From NCBI RefSeq assembly GCF_003601975.1, contig NZ_QZWZ01000056.1, positions 1 through 37,823 on the forward strand: a DNA stretch of 37,823 nt, given 5' to 3'. Made by a program: the position numbers and the translations under genes. This document shows positions 1-8,000 of the stretch, piece by piece. The stretch is from Mesorhizobium waimense. Lineage in GTDB: Bacteria; Pseudomonadota; Alphaproteobacteria; Rhizobiales; Rhizobiaceae. The first letter of the stretch is position 1. The number at the start of each line of letters is the position of its first letter. The notes below the pieces were generated by a model. The model had not been told where the DNA came from. It saw nothing but the letters and a program-made list of their open reading frames with translations, and did no database searches.

Positions 1-67
1 AGCTTTCGCCGGCCTCGATCGCCACAACAACACGCTCACGAAGATCATTCGAAAGAGGTCGCGTCAT
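1..67 (-). CDS. IS630-family transposase, N-terminal fragment
   Basis: An ATG at 65-67 on the minus strand opens a frame that runs off the window edge. It encodes 22 residues beginning MTRPLSNDLRERVVVAIEAG. This matches the start of the N-terminal helix-turn-helix region of rhizobial IS630 transposases, the DNA-cleaving and joining enzyme of the element. Only the N-terminus is seen, so integrity and catalytic residues cannot be judged. The family call rests on recognising this N-terminus. Confidence 0.7.
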   Translation of the reverse strand, partial: MTRPLSNDLRERVVVAIEAGES

Positions 68-140
68 CCGATGCTGGCCTCCGATCCAGCCAGCATCTTG
101 AATCACAAATCAGCCAAAACGGGAATCCCCTCCGATTCTG
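1..140 (-). mobile_element. IS630-family insertion sequence, one end (partial)
   Basis: The first about 140 bases hold the start of an IS630-type transposase gene and the leader between it and the IS end. The leader contains a palindromic stretch (gaatcccctccgattc, about 122-138), as is common near IS630 termini. The exact terminal repeat and the TA target duplication cannot be fixed because only one end is present. The element sits about 20 bases beyond the tatC stop codon. Confidence 0.7.
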
Positions 141-157
141 TCAATGCCTGAACCGCT

Positions 158-1033
158 CTAGGAAGGAGCCTGCGTCGAGGACGCGTCCGCCGCCTTCTCC
201 GCCACTTCTGCCGCGGCGTCCTGTTTCTCGCGCGCCAGGCGGTCCCGTTCCTTGCTGCGTTCGATCAGCCGCGCCGACCAGATGGCGACCTCGTAGAGCA
301 GGATGGTCGGAATGGCGAGGCCGATCTGGCTCATCGGATCCGGCGGCGTCAGCACGGCCGCCACCACGAAGGCGATGACGATCGCCCATCTGCGCTTCTC
401 GACCAACGCCTTGGACGACAGCATGCCCACCCTGGTCATCAGGCTGGTCACCACCGGCAGCTGGAACACCAGGCCGAAGGAGAAGATCAGCGTCATGATC
501 AGGCTGAGATACTCCGACACTTTCGGCAGCAGCGATATCTGTACCTGGTCGTCGGTGCCGGCCTGCTGCATGGCGAGGAAGAACCACATCACCATGGGCG
601 TGAAGAAGAAGTAGACCAGCGACGCGCCCATCAGGAACAGGATCGGCGAGGCGATCAGGAACGGCAGGAACGCGTTGCGCTCGTTCTTGTAGAGGCCTGG
701 CGCGATGAATTTGTAGATCTGAGTGGCGATCAGCGGAAAGGCGATGACCATGCCTCCGAACATGGCGAGCTTGACTTGGGTGAAGAAGAATTCCTGCGGC
801 GCCGTGTAGATCAGCTCGACCTTGTGCGGATCGAGCCCCGCCCATTGCGTCGCCCATTTGAATGGGACGACCAGAAGGTTGAACAGCCGCTTGGCGAAGA
901 AGAAGCAGACGAGGAAGGCGATGAAGAAGCCGCCGATCGACCAGATCAGCCGCCGCCGCAACTCGATCAGATGCTCCATCAGCGGCGCCGACGATTTTTC
1001 GATCTCGTCCTTTTCCGTATCCGAAACGCTCAC
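158..1033 (-). CDS. tatC: Sec-independent protein translocase subunit TatC
   Basis: TatC is the polytopic inner-membrane core of the twin-arginine translocase and, with TatB, binds the RR signal peptide of folded exported proteins. The 291-residue product has about six hydrophobic segments. It carries the cytoplasmic HLIELRRRL motif near residue 21, the FIAPGLYKNE signature with the Phe and Glu (about F109 and E118) used in signal-peptide binding, and the VLTPPD loop near 227. The start is a GTG at 1031-1033 overlapping the tatB stop as GTGA, with GGGAG about 7 bases upstream. The C-terminal tail after the last membrane segment is long, charged and Ala-rich, as often seen in rhizobia. It is last in the scpAB-tatABC cluster. 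In many rhizobia serS would follow, but here an IS630 element lies beyond the stop. Confidence 0.97.
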   Translation of the reverse strand: MSVSDTEKDEIEKSSAPLMEHLIELRRRLIWSIGGFFIAFLVCFFFAKRLFNLLVVPFKWATQWAGLDPHKVELIYTAPQEFFFTQVKLAMFGGMVIAFPLIATQIYKFIAPGLYKNERNAFLPFLIASPILFLMGASLVYFFFTPMVMWFFLAMQQAGTDDQVQISLLPKVSEYLSLIMTLIFSFGLVFQLPVVTSLMTRVGMLSSKALVEKRRWAIVIAFVVAAVLTPPDPMSQIGLAIPTILLYEVAIWSARLIERSKERDRLAREKQDAAAEVAEKAADASSTQAPS

Positions 1034-1770
1034 TTGGCGGCTCCCGCCGGCTTCTTGGCCGCCGGCTTCTTCGCCGGCGCAAGCTTCGGCTCAGCCTTTG
1101 TCGCCGCCTTGGTTGCGGCTGCAGGCTTGGCGTCTTTTGCCGGCGCCGCATTGGCTGACACTGCTGCCGGCTTGGCCGAAGCCTTCACCGCAGGTGCCGC
1201 CTTTGCCGGTGCTGCCTTGGCTGTGGCCGCCAGGGCTTTGGCTTGCTTCGATGCCGCCGCCTTCCTTGCCGGCGCCTTTTGCGGCGCTGGCGTTGCAGCC
1301 ACTGCCGGCGCCACCACCGCATCGTCGGTCATCACCGGAAAGATGGGGGCAGCCGGCGTCGTTTCCGGCCCATTGACACCCGGCATCACCGTGGCGCCGT
1401 TCTTCAGCGGCTCGGCAGCCAGCGGCGTTTCTGCCGCAGGCGTTGCAGGATCGACGGCCGGCTTCGGCTTCATCACCGCGTCGACCCCGGAGCGGACATC
1501 GGCCGCCGCCTGCTCGAACGGGTTGAGCTGCTTGCGGATCTCGGCCGCCGGATTGAGGCCTCGAAGCGAATCGACCGACTTCTTGACGTCGTCGAGTTCG
1601 GCTTCCTTCAGCGCCTCGTTGAACTGCTTCTGGAAGTCGGCGGCCATGGCGCGCAGCTTTGCCGTCGTGCGGCCGAAAGTGCGCAGCATATTGGGCAAAT
1701 CCTTCGGCCCGACGACCACGATCATGACGATCGCGATCACCAGCATCTCGGTCCAGCCGACTTCAAACAT
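1030..1770 (-). CDS. tatB: Sec-independent protein translocase subunit TatB
   Basis: TatB pairs with TatC to form the receptor for twin-arginine signal peptides. The 246-residue protein starts with a single N-terminal membrane helix (about residues 4-20), followed by the hinge GPKDLP and an amphipathic helix, as in the family. From about residue 95 on it is an Ala/Pro/Lys-rich low-complexity tail with AAPAK-type repeats, probably disordered. This makes it longer than the 171-residue E. coli protein. It sits between tatA and tatC, overlapping tatC by 4 bases. An 86-base gap containing a dispersed palindromic repeat separates it from tatA. The assignment to TatB over TatA rests on the long extension and gene order. 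Confidence 0.95.
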   Translation of the reverse strand: MFEVGWTEMLVIAIVMIVVVGPKDLPNMLRTFGRTTAKLRAMAADFQKQFNEALKEAELDDVKKSVDSLRGLNPAAEIRKQLNPFEQAAADVRSGVDAVMKPKPAVDPATPAAETPLAAEPLKNGATVMPGVNGPETTPAAPIFPVMTDDAVVAPAVAATPAPQKAPARKAAASKQAKALAATAKAAPAKAAPAVKASAKPAAVSANAAPAKDAKPAAATKAATKAEPKLAPAKKPAAKKPAGAAK

Positions 1771-1788
1771 GGCAATCTGTTCCGACTA

Positions 1789-1837
1789 ATGCATGCCCGC
1801 CCAAAAGTGCGAAGCGGTTTTGGGACAACAACATGCA
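1789..1837. repeat. Dispersed rhizobial palindromic repeat between tatA and tatB
   Basis: A 49-base imperfect palindrome has an inner stem of cccaaaa (1800-1806) with ttttggg (1818-1824) and atgcatg/catgca-type outer arms. I recognise this pattern (CCCAAAACCGCTTCGCACTTTTGGG core) as a short intergenic repeat common in Mesorhizobium and related genomes; that is memory, not a search. It lies within the tatA-tatB transcript and would fold as a hairpin in the mRNA. Confidence 0.7.
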
Positions 1838-1856
1838 CAAAGCAACAACCTTGGGC

Positions 1857-2078
1857 TCAGCTTTTGCTGGCTTTTTCCTTCACCGCCGAAACGGTTTCGT
1901 CGGTCCGATGCTCGACGGTGCGTTTGTCGTCCGCAACCTCGTCGTCGGCCATGCCCTTCTTGAAGCTCTTGATGCCCTTGGCCATGTCGCCCATCAACTC
2001 GGGGATCTTGCCGCGGCCGAACACCAGCAGCACGATCACCAGCACAATCAGCCAGTGCCAAATCGAAAATGAACCCAT
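1857..2078 (-). CDS. tatA: Sec-independent protein translocase subunit TatA
   Basis: TatA oligomerises to form the protein-conducting element of the twin-arginine pathway. The 73-residue product has one N-terminal membrane helix (about residues 6-20), then FGRGKIPELMGDMAKGIKSF, the classic TatA hinge and amphipathic helix, and a short charged tail. The ATG lies about 180 bases after the scpB stop. A GAGAGA run sits 7-8 bases upstream and may act as a ribosome site. First of the three tat genes, in the order tatA-tatB-tatC. The spacing upstream leaves room for a separate promoter, but none is clear. Confidence 0.97.
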   Translation of the reverse strand: MGSFSIWHWLIVLVIVLLVFGRGKIPELMGDMAKGIKSFKKGMADDEVADDKRTVEHRTDETVSAVKEKASKS

Positions 2079-2257
2079 TGCTTATCTCTCTCGAATGTTT
2101 TCCCTGGCGATGATCTATGCGCTTTCGCGTTGGGATTCAAACACAACCGCGACAAAGTTTATGAAGGCGCGCCGGATGTCACGCACTTTCGGCGCTGCTG
2201 CCCGCTACCAATCGGCGCATCTACAGCCGGAAAGCGGCTTTTGACAGCGGCTTGCGG

Positions 2258-3013
2258 TCAATCTTCCGTGACGCGCGGCGTCAGCAGGCCGAGTTCCTCG
2301 AGGTCGATGTCGGTCAGCGGATCCTCGTCCTCGGTCAGCGCATCCGGGTCGGCCGGCGGCAGCGGCACTGAGAAATTCGACGGCATGCGGGTGGAAAGCA
2401 GCCCGGCGCCCTTCAATTCCTCCATACCGGGAAGGTCGCGGATCTCCTCCAGCGCGAAATGGTCAAGGAAGCTCTCGGTGGTGCCGTAGGTGACGGGACG
2501 GCCGGGCGTCTTGCGCCGGCCGCGCATCCTCACCCACTCCGTCTCCATCAGCGTGTCCAGCGTGCCCTTCGAGGTTTCGACGCCTCTGATGTCCTCGATC
2601 TCGGCGCGCGTCACCGGCTGGTGATAGGCGATGATGGCCAGCACTTCGAGCGCCGCGCGCGAAAGCTTCCTTTGCTGAACGGTATCCCGGCTCATCAGGA
2701 AGGCGAGGTCGCCGGCGGTGCGGAAGGCCCAGGCATCGCCGACACGCACCAGATTGACGCCACGCCGCGCATAGATCTGCTGCAGATCGGCCATCGCCGC
2801 GGCAATGTTGATGCCGTCCGGCAGCCGCGCGGCCAATTGCTTCTCGCTGACCGGCTGGGCGCTGGCGAAGATGATCGCCTCGGCCATGCGCACGGCTTCC
2901 GCCAGAAGTAGCCGCTCGGCCGGGTTCTCGACACGAACCTGGTCGGCGGCGCTCTCCTCGGCGTCGTCATCGACCTTGAACGGAATGACCGAAGCGTTGG
3001 CGCGTTCGCTCAT
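2258..3013 (-). CDS. scpB: Segregation and condensation protein B
   Basis: ScpB is the winged-helix accessory subunit that, with ScpA, joins SMC to form the bacterial condensin. The 251-residue protein has an acidic N-terminal extension of about 30 residues. Two winged-helix regions follow, including LSRAALEVLAIIAYHQPVTR (about residues 118-137) and GRPVTYGTTESFLDHF, both strong family signatures. An acidic tail follows. Its ATG overlaps the scpA stop as ATGA (3010-3013), implying coupled translation and matched dosage of the two partners. Confidence 0.96.
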   Translation of the reverse strand: MSERANASVIPFKVDDDAEESAADQVRVENPAERLLLAEAVRMAEAIIFASAQPVSEKQLAARLPDGINIAAAMADLQQIYARRGVNLVRVGDAWAFRTAGDLAFLMSRDTVQQRKLSRAALEVLAIIAYHQPVTRAEIEDIRGVETSKGTLDTLMETEWVRMRGRRKTPGRPVTYGTTESFLDHFALEEIRDLPGMEELKGAGLLSTRMPSNFSVPLPPADPDALTEDEDPLTDIDLEELGLLTPRVTED

Positions 3014-3852
3014 GCTACCACCTCGACTGCCCTGATGCCTTGCTCGCGACCGCGCAGATAGAGCGGCGCGAACACCTGATCTTGCCGCATCTCCATCTTG
3101 CCTTCACGCACCAGTTCCAGCGTCGCGGCAAACGAACTGGCGACCGCGGTGCGCCGCTCTTCCGGCGTGGACAGATACTCGATCAGGAAACCGTCCAGCG
3201 CCGTCCAGTCGCGCAGCGTTCCGACCAGCCTGATCAGGATGTCGCGCGCATCCTTCAGCGACCAGACGCCGCGCCTGGCGATCGTCACATTGTTGATCGC
3301 CTGCTTCTGGCGCTGCTGCGCATAGGCGGTGAGCAGATCGTAGAGCGAGGCCGAGTAGGCGTTGCGCTTCTCGATGATGACCATTTCCGGCATGCCGCGC
3401 GCGAACACGTCGCGGCCGAGCCGGTTGCGGTTGACCAGCCTTGCCGAGGCGTCGCGCATGGCTTCCAGCCGCTTCAGCCGGAACTGCAGCACCGCCGCCA
3501 GTTCCTCGCCGCTTTCGCCTTCCTCGCCCGGCTGCTTGGGGATCAGAAGCTTCGACTTGAGGAAGGCAAGCCATGCCGCCATCACCAGATAGTCGGCGGC
3601 AAGCTCCAGCCGCAGTGCCCTCACCTTCTCGACGAAGGCCAGATATTGCTCGGCCAGCGCCAGGATCGAGATGCGCGCCAGATCGACCTTCTGGTTGCGC
3701 GCCAGATGCAGGAGCAGATCGAGCGGGCCTTCGAAGCCGGCGACGTCGACGACCAGCGACGGATCGCCGGTCAGCCGGGAATCGTCGTTCTCGGCCCACA
3801 GACGGTCCATCGGTGCGGCCTTCGCGGCCTTGCTGTCCAATGCTTCCGCCAC
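3010..3852 (-). CDS. scpA: Segregation and condensation protein A (kleisin)
   Basis: ScpA is the kleisin subunit that bridges SMC heads in bacterial condensin. The signature GFEGPLDLLLHLARNQKVDL lies near residues 41-60, followed by the SILALAEQYLAFVE helix, an AADYLVMAAWLAFLKSKLLIP segment and a C-terminal winged-helix region. The same frame opens at a TTG (3901-3903) inside nagZ. I prefer the GTG at 3850-3852 because GGGGAAAGAG lies just upstream and the extra N-terminal residues do not look like the family. It starts about 22 bases after the nagZ stop and overlaps scpB by 4 bases. About 280 residues with the GTG start. Confidence 0.93.
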   Translation of the reverse strand: MAEALDSKAAKAAPMDRLWAENDDSRLTGDPSLVVDVAGFEGPLDLLLHLARNQKVDLARISILALAEQYLAFVEKVRALRLELAADYLVMAAWLAFLKSKLLIPKQPGEEGESGEELAAVLQFRLKRLEAMRDASARLVNRNRLGRDVFARGMPEMVIIEKRNAYSASLYDLLTAYAQQRQKQAINNVTIARRGVWSLKDARDILIRLVGTLRDWTALDGFLIEYLSTPEERRTAVASSFAATLELVREGKMEMRQDQVFAPLYLRGREQGIRAVEVVA

Positions 3853-3874
3853 TGCCTTTGTCTCTTTCCCCTGC

Positions 3875-4894
3875 TTAGGCCACCGCGTCGAAATAGGTGG
3901 CAAACTCGGCGCGTATCGCGGTTTCTTCAGCCGCGTCGCGATCCTTTATATAGGTCAGTGCCTGCTCCGCGCGCTCAAGCGACTTTCCTTGAAGCCCCGT
4001 GGTCCGCGATGCAATGCCGGACATCTCCTCGAAAACGCCATTGCAGTGAAGGACGAGATCGCAGCCCGCCGCAAGGATCGCGGCCGCCTTTGTCGGGAAA
4101 TCCCCAGAAAGTGCCTTCATCGAGGTGTCGTCGCTCATCAACAGCCCGTCGAAGCCGATATCGCCGCGGATAATGTCGTTGACGACCTTGCCCGAGGTCG
4201 TCGCCGGATTGCTCGGATCGATGGCGCTGTAGACGACATGCGCCGTCATCGCCATCGGCAGATGGTTGAGCGCCTTGAACGGGGCGAAATCATGCCGGCG
4301 CAGTTCATCCATGGGCGTATCGACGGTCGGCAGTTCGAAATGCGTGTCGGCAAAGGCCCGCCCGTGCCCGGGAATGTGCTTCATCACCGGCAGCACGCCG
4401 CCCGACATCAGGCCTTCGGCGGCCGCGCGGCCAAGCTCGATGACGGCGCCAGGCTCCTTGCCATAGGCGCGCGCGCCGATGACGTCGCTGGCGCCCTCGA
4501 TCGGCACGTCGAGCACCGGCAGGCAGTCTGCGGTGATGCCGAGGCGCAGCAGGTCGAAAGCATGCAGCCGCGCCATCAGCCAGGCAGCGCGCGCGCCAGC
4601 CTCGCGATCGTTCCGCCACAGCGCGCCGAGCGCGCCGCCGGCGGGATAGTTCGGCGCCAGCGGTGGCCGCAGGCGCTGCACCCGGCCGCCTTCCTGGTCG
4701 ATGAACACCGGCGCGTCCGGACGGCCGACGCAGTCGCGCATCGAAGCGACCAGATCGCGGATCTGTTCGGTCTCGCCGATATTGCGGGCAAACAGGATGA
4801 AACCCCAGGGCCGCTCGCCGCGATAGAAGCGGATCTCGTCAGGGGTAAGCGATTTCCCGGCACAGCCGAGGATCATGGATTTTGATTCGGTCAT
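3875..4894 (-). CDS. nagZ: Beta-N-acetylhexosaminidase, glycoside hydrolase family 3
   Basis: NagZ removes N-acetylglucosamine from anhydro-muropeptides during cytoplasmic peptidoglycan recycling. The 339-residue single-domain protein shows FIDQEGGRVQRL (about residues 64-75), the NagZ signature KHIPGHGRAFADTH (His-containing loop, about 172-185), and MSDDTSMKAL (about 251-260) with the likely nucleophile Asp. No signal peptide is present, as expected for a cytoplasmic recycling enzyme. It lies between the SPOR-domain protein and scpA. The terminator before it suggests its own or a readthrough transcript. Confidence 0.95.
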   Translation of the reverse strand: MTESKSMILGCAGKSLTPDEIRFYRGERPWGFILFARNIGETEQIRDLVASMRDCVGRPDAPVFIDQEGGRVQRLRPPLAPNYPAGGALGALWRNDREAGARAAWLMARLHAFDLLRLGITADCLPVLDVPIEGASDVIGARAYGKEPGAVIELGRAAAEGLMSGGVLPVMKHIPGHGRAFADTHFELPTVDTPMDELRRHDFAPFKALNHLPMAMTAHVVYSAIDPSNPATTSGKVVNDIIRGDIGFDGLLMSDDTSMKALSGDFPTKAAAILAAGCDLVLHCNGVFEEMSGIASRTTGLQGKSLERAEQALTYIKDRDAAEETAIRAEFATYFDAVA

Positions 4895-4977
4895 GGCAAC
4901 AAGCTTAAAGCTTCATACGGACAAAGGGAATCGTCCGGAACGATCAGCCTCGGAATGCCCGATCCCTTCCACATGAA

Positions 4978-5011
4978 AAAACCGGCGCGGCCTTTCGGCT
5001 GCGCCGGTTTT
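4978..5011 (-). terminator. Rho-independent terminator after the SPOR-domain gene
   Basis: Inverted arms aaaaccggcgc (4978-4988) and gcgccggtttt (5001-5011) form a GC-rich hairpin. On the minus strand the stem is followed by a run of six T. It lies 17 bases beyond the stop codon of the gene ending at 5029. Confidence 0.85.
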
Positions 5012-5028
5012 GGGTTGGTTTTGGCTGA

Positions 5029-8000
5029 TCAGCGCGACACGAAGCAGTTGCCGCCGGCCGCCTTGTAGCTGGTGCACAGATTGATCGCGTCGTTGCGCGA
5101 CTGCGCCGGGACGCGAACCCGGTAGAAGGTTCCCTTGCCGGCGATCTCGGCCTTGACGATGTTGGCAGTACGGCCGGAAAGCACGCTGCCATAGCGGCGC
5201 TGCAGGTCCTGGTAGGTCGACTGGGCGCTCTCGACCGTCGGCTGCGAGGCGATCTGCATCGACCACGAACCACCGCCTGTCGCTGCTGCGGTCGGCGATA
5301 TGGAGGCGACCTGGTCGGGCTTGACCTCACCGACCACGTCGACCGGCTGGTCGGATGGGCGCTGCGGCGGCACCGGAACCGTGGCCGACGTGTTCGCCGC
5401 CTGCGCGTTGGCGGATTGGGCCTTGGCTTCGGCCTTCGGCGTGGGAGCTGCCGCCGGCTCGATCGGCTTGGCGGCCTCGGTAGCAGGTTGATCGGTTGGC
5501 TGATCGCTTGCCTGGTCGGTCGCGGGCGCCACGGTGCCGGTCTGCTCCGCGTCGGACTGCGCCGCCGGAGCGACAAGCTGCGGTGCCGGATCGGTCGGTT
5601 CGGCCGCGGCAACCTGCGGGGCCGCCTGCGCCGGTTCCTCACGCGGAACCAGCGAGCCATCGGGCTTGACCATCATGGTCCTGACCTTGCGCGGCGCAAC
5701 GGCGGCGACTTCCGGGTTGGTACCCTTGTCTGCCTCCTGCAAGACCTGCGCGATGCGGTCCTCGGACTTCGGCGCCGGTGCGGCTTCAGCATTTCCGGAT
5801 GCATCCACGCCTGGCATCGCCGCCGCAGGGACATTGCCCGCAGCATCCGTACCGGGAGCGGCATCGGTATCGTCGGGTGAGAGATCGACGACGCGGCTCT
5901 CCGGCTCCTTGGCTTTCACGTCCACCGGCTCTTCAGTGTTGGTGACCAGCTTTTCCTGCACAGGCTCAGCCGGCTTGGTGCCCTTGGCTACTGCGTCATA
6001 GACCTTGTTGTCCTGGTTCGGCACCACTGCGCCACCCGGGTTTTCCGGCTTGACCTTGATCGGCGCGTTGTCGGCCTTGACGATCACGGGCGCTTCACTG
6101 CCGCCCTTGCCGCCGAGCGACAAGGCAAAGGCGCCGAGGCCACCTGCGATGGCAACAGCGCCGACGATCGCGGCGACCATCAGGCCGCGGCTGCGCGGCT
6201 TTGTAGCCTCGCGCTCGGCCAAACCGGGCACCGACATCGCCTCGTCCAGTTCAGGATCGTAGTCGAGCTCGTCGACGGCAAAATCGTCAGCCTGCGAAAC
6301 CGGCTTGCTGCCGGGCAGATTGTCCATGTCGAAGCTGCTCGCGGCAGCAGCGTGGGAAGCAGTCGCCGTCGCGGCGGCCACTTCGGCCGGCTTTGCCGCA
6401 TAGGCCGGTGCTTCGTCGCGGTCATAGCCCGGCTTGAACCCGGCACTGTAGGTGTCGTCTTCATAGGCCGTGCTGCGCGCAGGCGTTACGGCCGTCTCGG
6501 CGGCGTTCATCTCGGTCAGCAGACCGGCGAATTCGGCCTCGAGGTCGTCATAGGCGGACGCCACCGGCTGATCTTCCTCGAAATTGAGTTCGGGAATATC
6601 GAGGTCGTCGGCCAGCGCGACCACGCGCTCCGGCACGTCGACCGTCTCGACATCGGGCATCTCGTCATAGCGAGGCTGTTCGTGCCGCACCGGCTCGGGC
6701 TCGACTTGTGCGGCGACCTCTTCGACCGGCTCCTGCAGGTACGCGGGCGCGGCGGAAGCCAGCGCTGATGCAACCAGCGGCACCGAAGCCATAGGCTGGG
6801 CCGAGAACGAAGCCTGCACCGGAGGAGCGGCGACCGGTGTCACCCGGCTCCACGAACGGACCGGCTCCGGCGGCGTCGAGCGCATCCAGTCCGCCGAATG
6901 GGCAAAGCTTCCCCCGACAGCGGTGCGCCCCGCTTCATCGTGACCACGGTCCGCTTCATCGTGACCACGGTCCGATTCATCGTGGCCAAGGTCCGGCTGG
7001 TCGTGATCCCGGTCTGGTTCATGGCCAAGGTCCGATTCATCGTGACCCAGGTCCGAATCATCGTGACCAAGGTCCGATTCATCGTGACCAAGGTCCGACT
7101 CTTCGTGACCGGGGTTGATACCCCTGGCAAAGGCGGCATCGAACGCGTCGTCGTCGAACGCAACGTCGACGGGAGCCGCCACAGTCTCAGCCCTGAAATC
7201 CTCACCATCGAGCTCGCCGGCGAGATCAATGTCGAGATCGGCGTCGACAGCCTGGGCCGCCTCATGATGTTGCTCGGCCGCCTCATGATGCTGCGGCTCG
7301 GCAGGCTCATGTTCGTCAAGGTCCCAATCGAGTTCTTCGATGGGATCGGCCTGCTGCGCAGCGGCCGTTTCCGCCACGACTGCCGGCTGTTGAACCGGCG
7401 CGGGCTCCTTCGCGGCGACGGGAACCGGCCGCGCGGTCATGGCGCCAAGCAGTGCATTCAGTTCGTCTTCCAGGCTCCGCTCGTCTGCGGCGGCAATCGG
7501 CTTTGCCGGTTCGGCCACAACCGCGGCGGGCGCCATCGGCTCCGCGGCGGCGATTTCGGCAACCTGCTCTTCAGCCGCCTCGGCCTGCCCCTCGTCGATG
7601 CCGAGGTCGAAATCGTCGTCAAACGCGTCCTGCGCGGCAACCTCGGGAGCATCAGTCTCGGGAACATCGTTGTCGGCTTTGGCGACATAGGCCGCCTCGA
7701 CAGGTGCTTCGACAGCCTCGACAGGCGTTTCGACGGCCAGGGGCTCGTCGATGTCGACCGGCTCTTCGGCACGGACATCGAAATCCATATCGACGTCGGC
7801 CATATCCATATCGACGTCGGCCATCGCCTCGTCGAAATGGTCGGAAAACTCCGCTTCGGGAATCTGACGGTCGGCTTCCTCGGCAATCTGGACCGGCGCC
7901 GGATGTTCGACAGCGGCAGCAGTGGCGTGATGATCCTCCGCCGCCGGCACTTCATCGTCGAACGGCGCGTGGCCGTCGAGTGTCAGCTCGTCCTCAAGCG

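Noticed and set aside
776..1789. 337-residue Ala-rich frame opposite tatB
   Set aside because: Antisense shadow of the Ala/Lys-rich TatB tail.
6931..7116. CRISPR-like appearance of the 21-base repeats
   Set aside because: Units are directly adjacent with no unique spacers and lie in frame inside a coding region.
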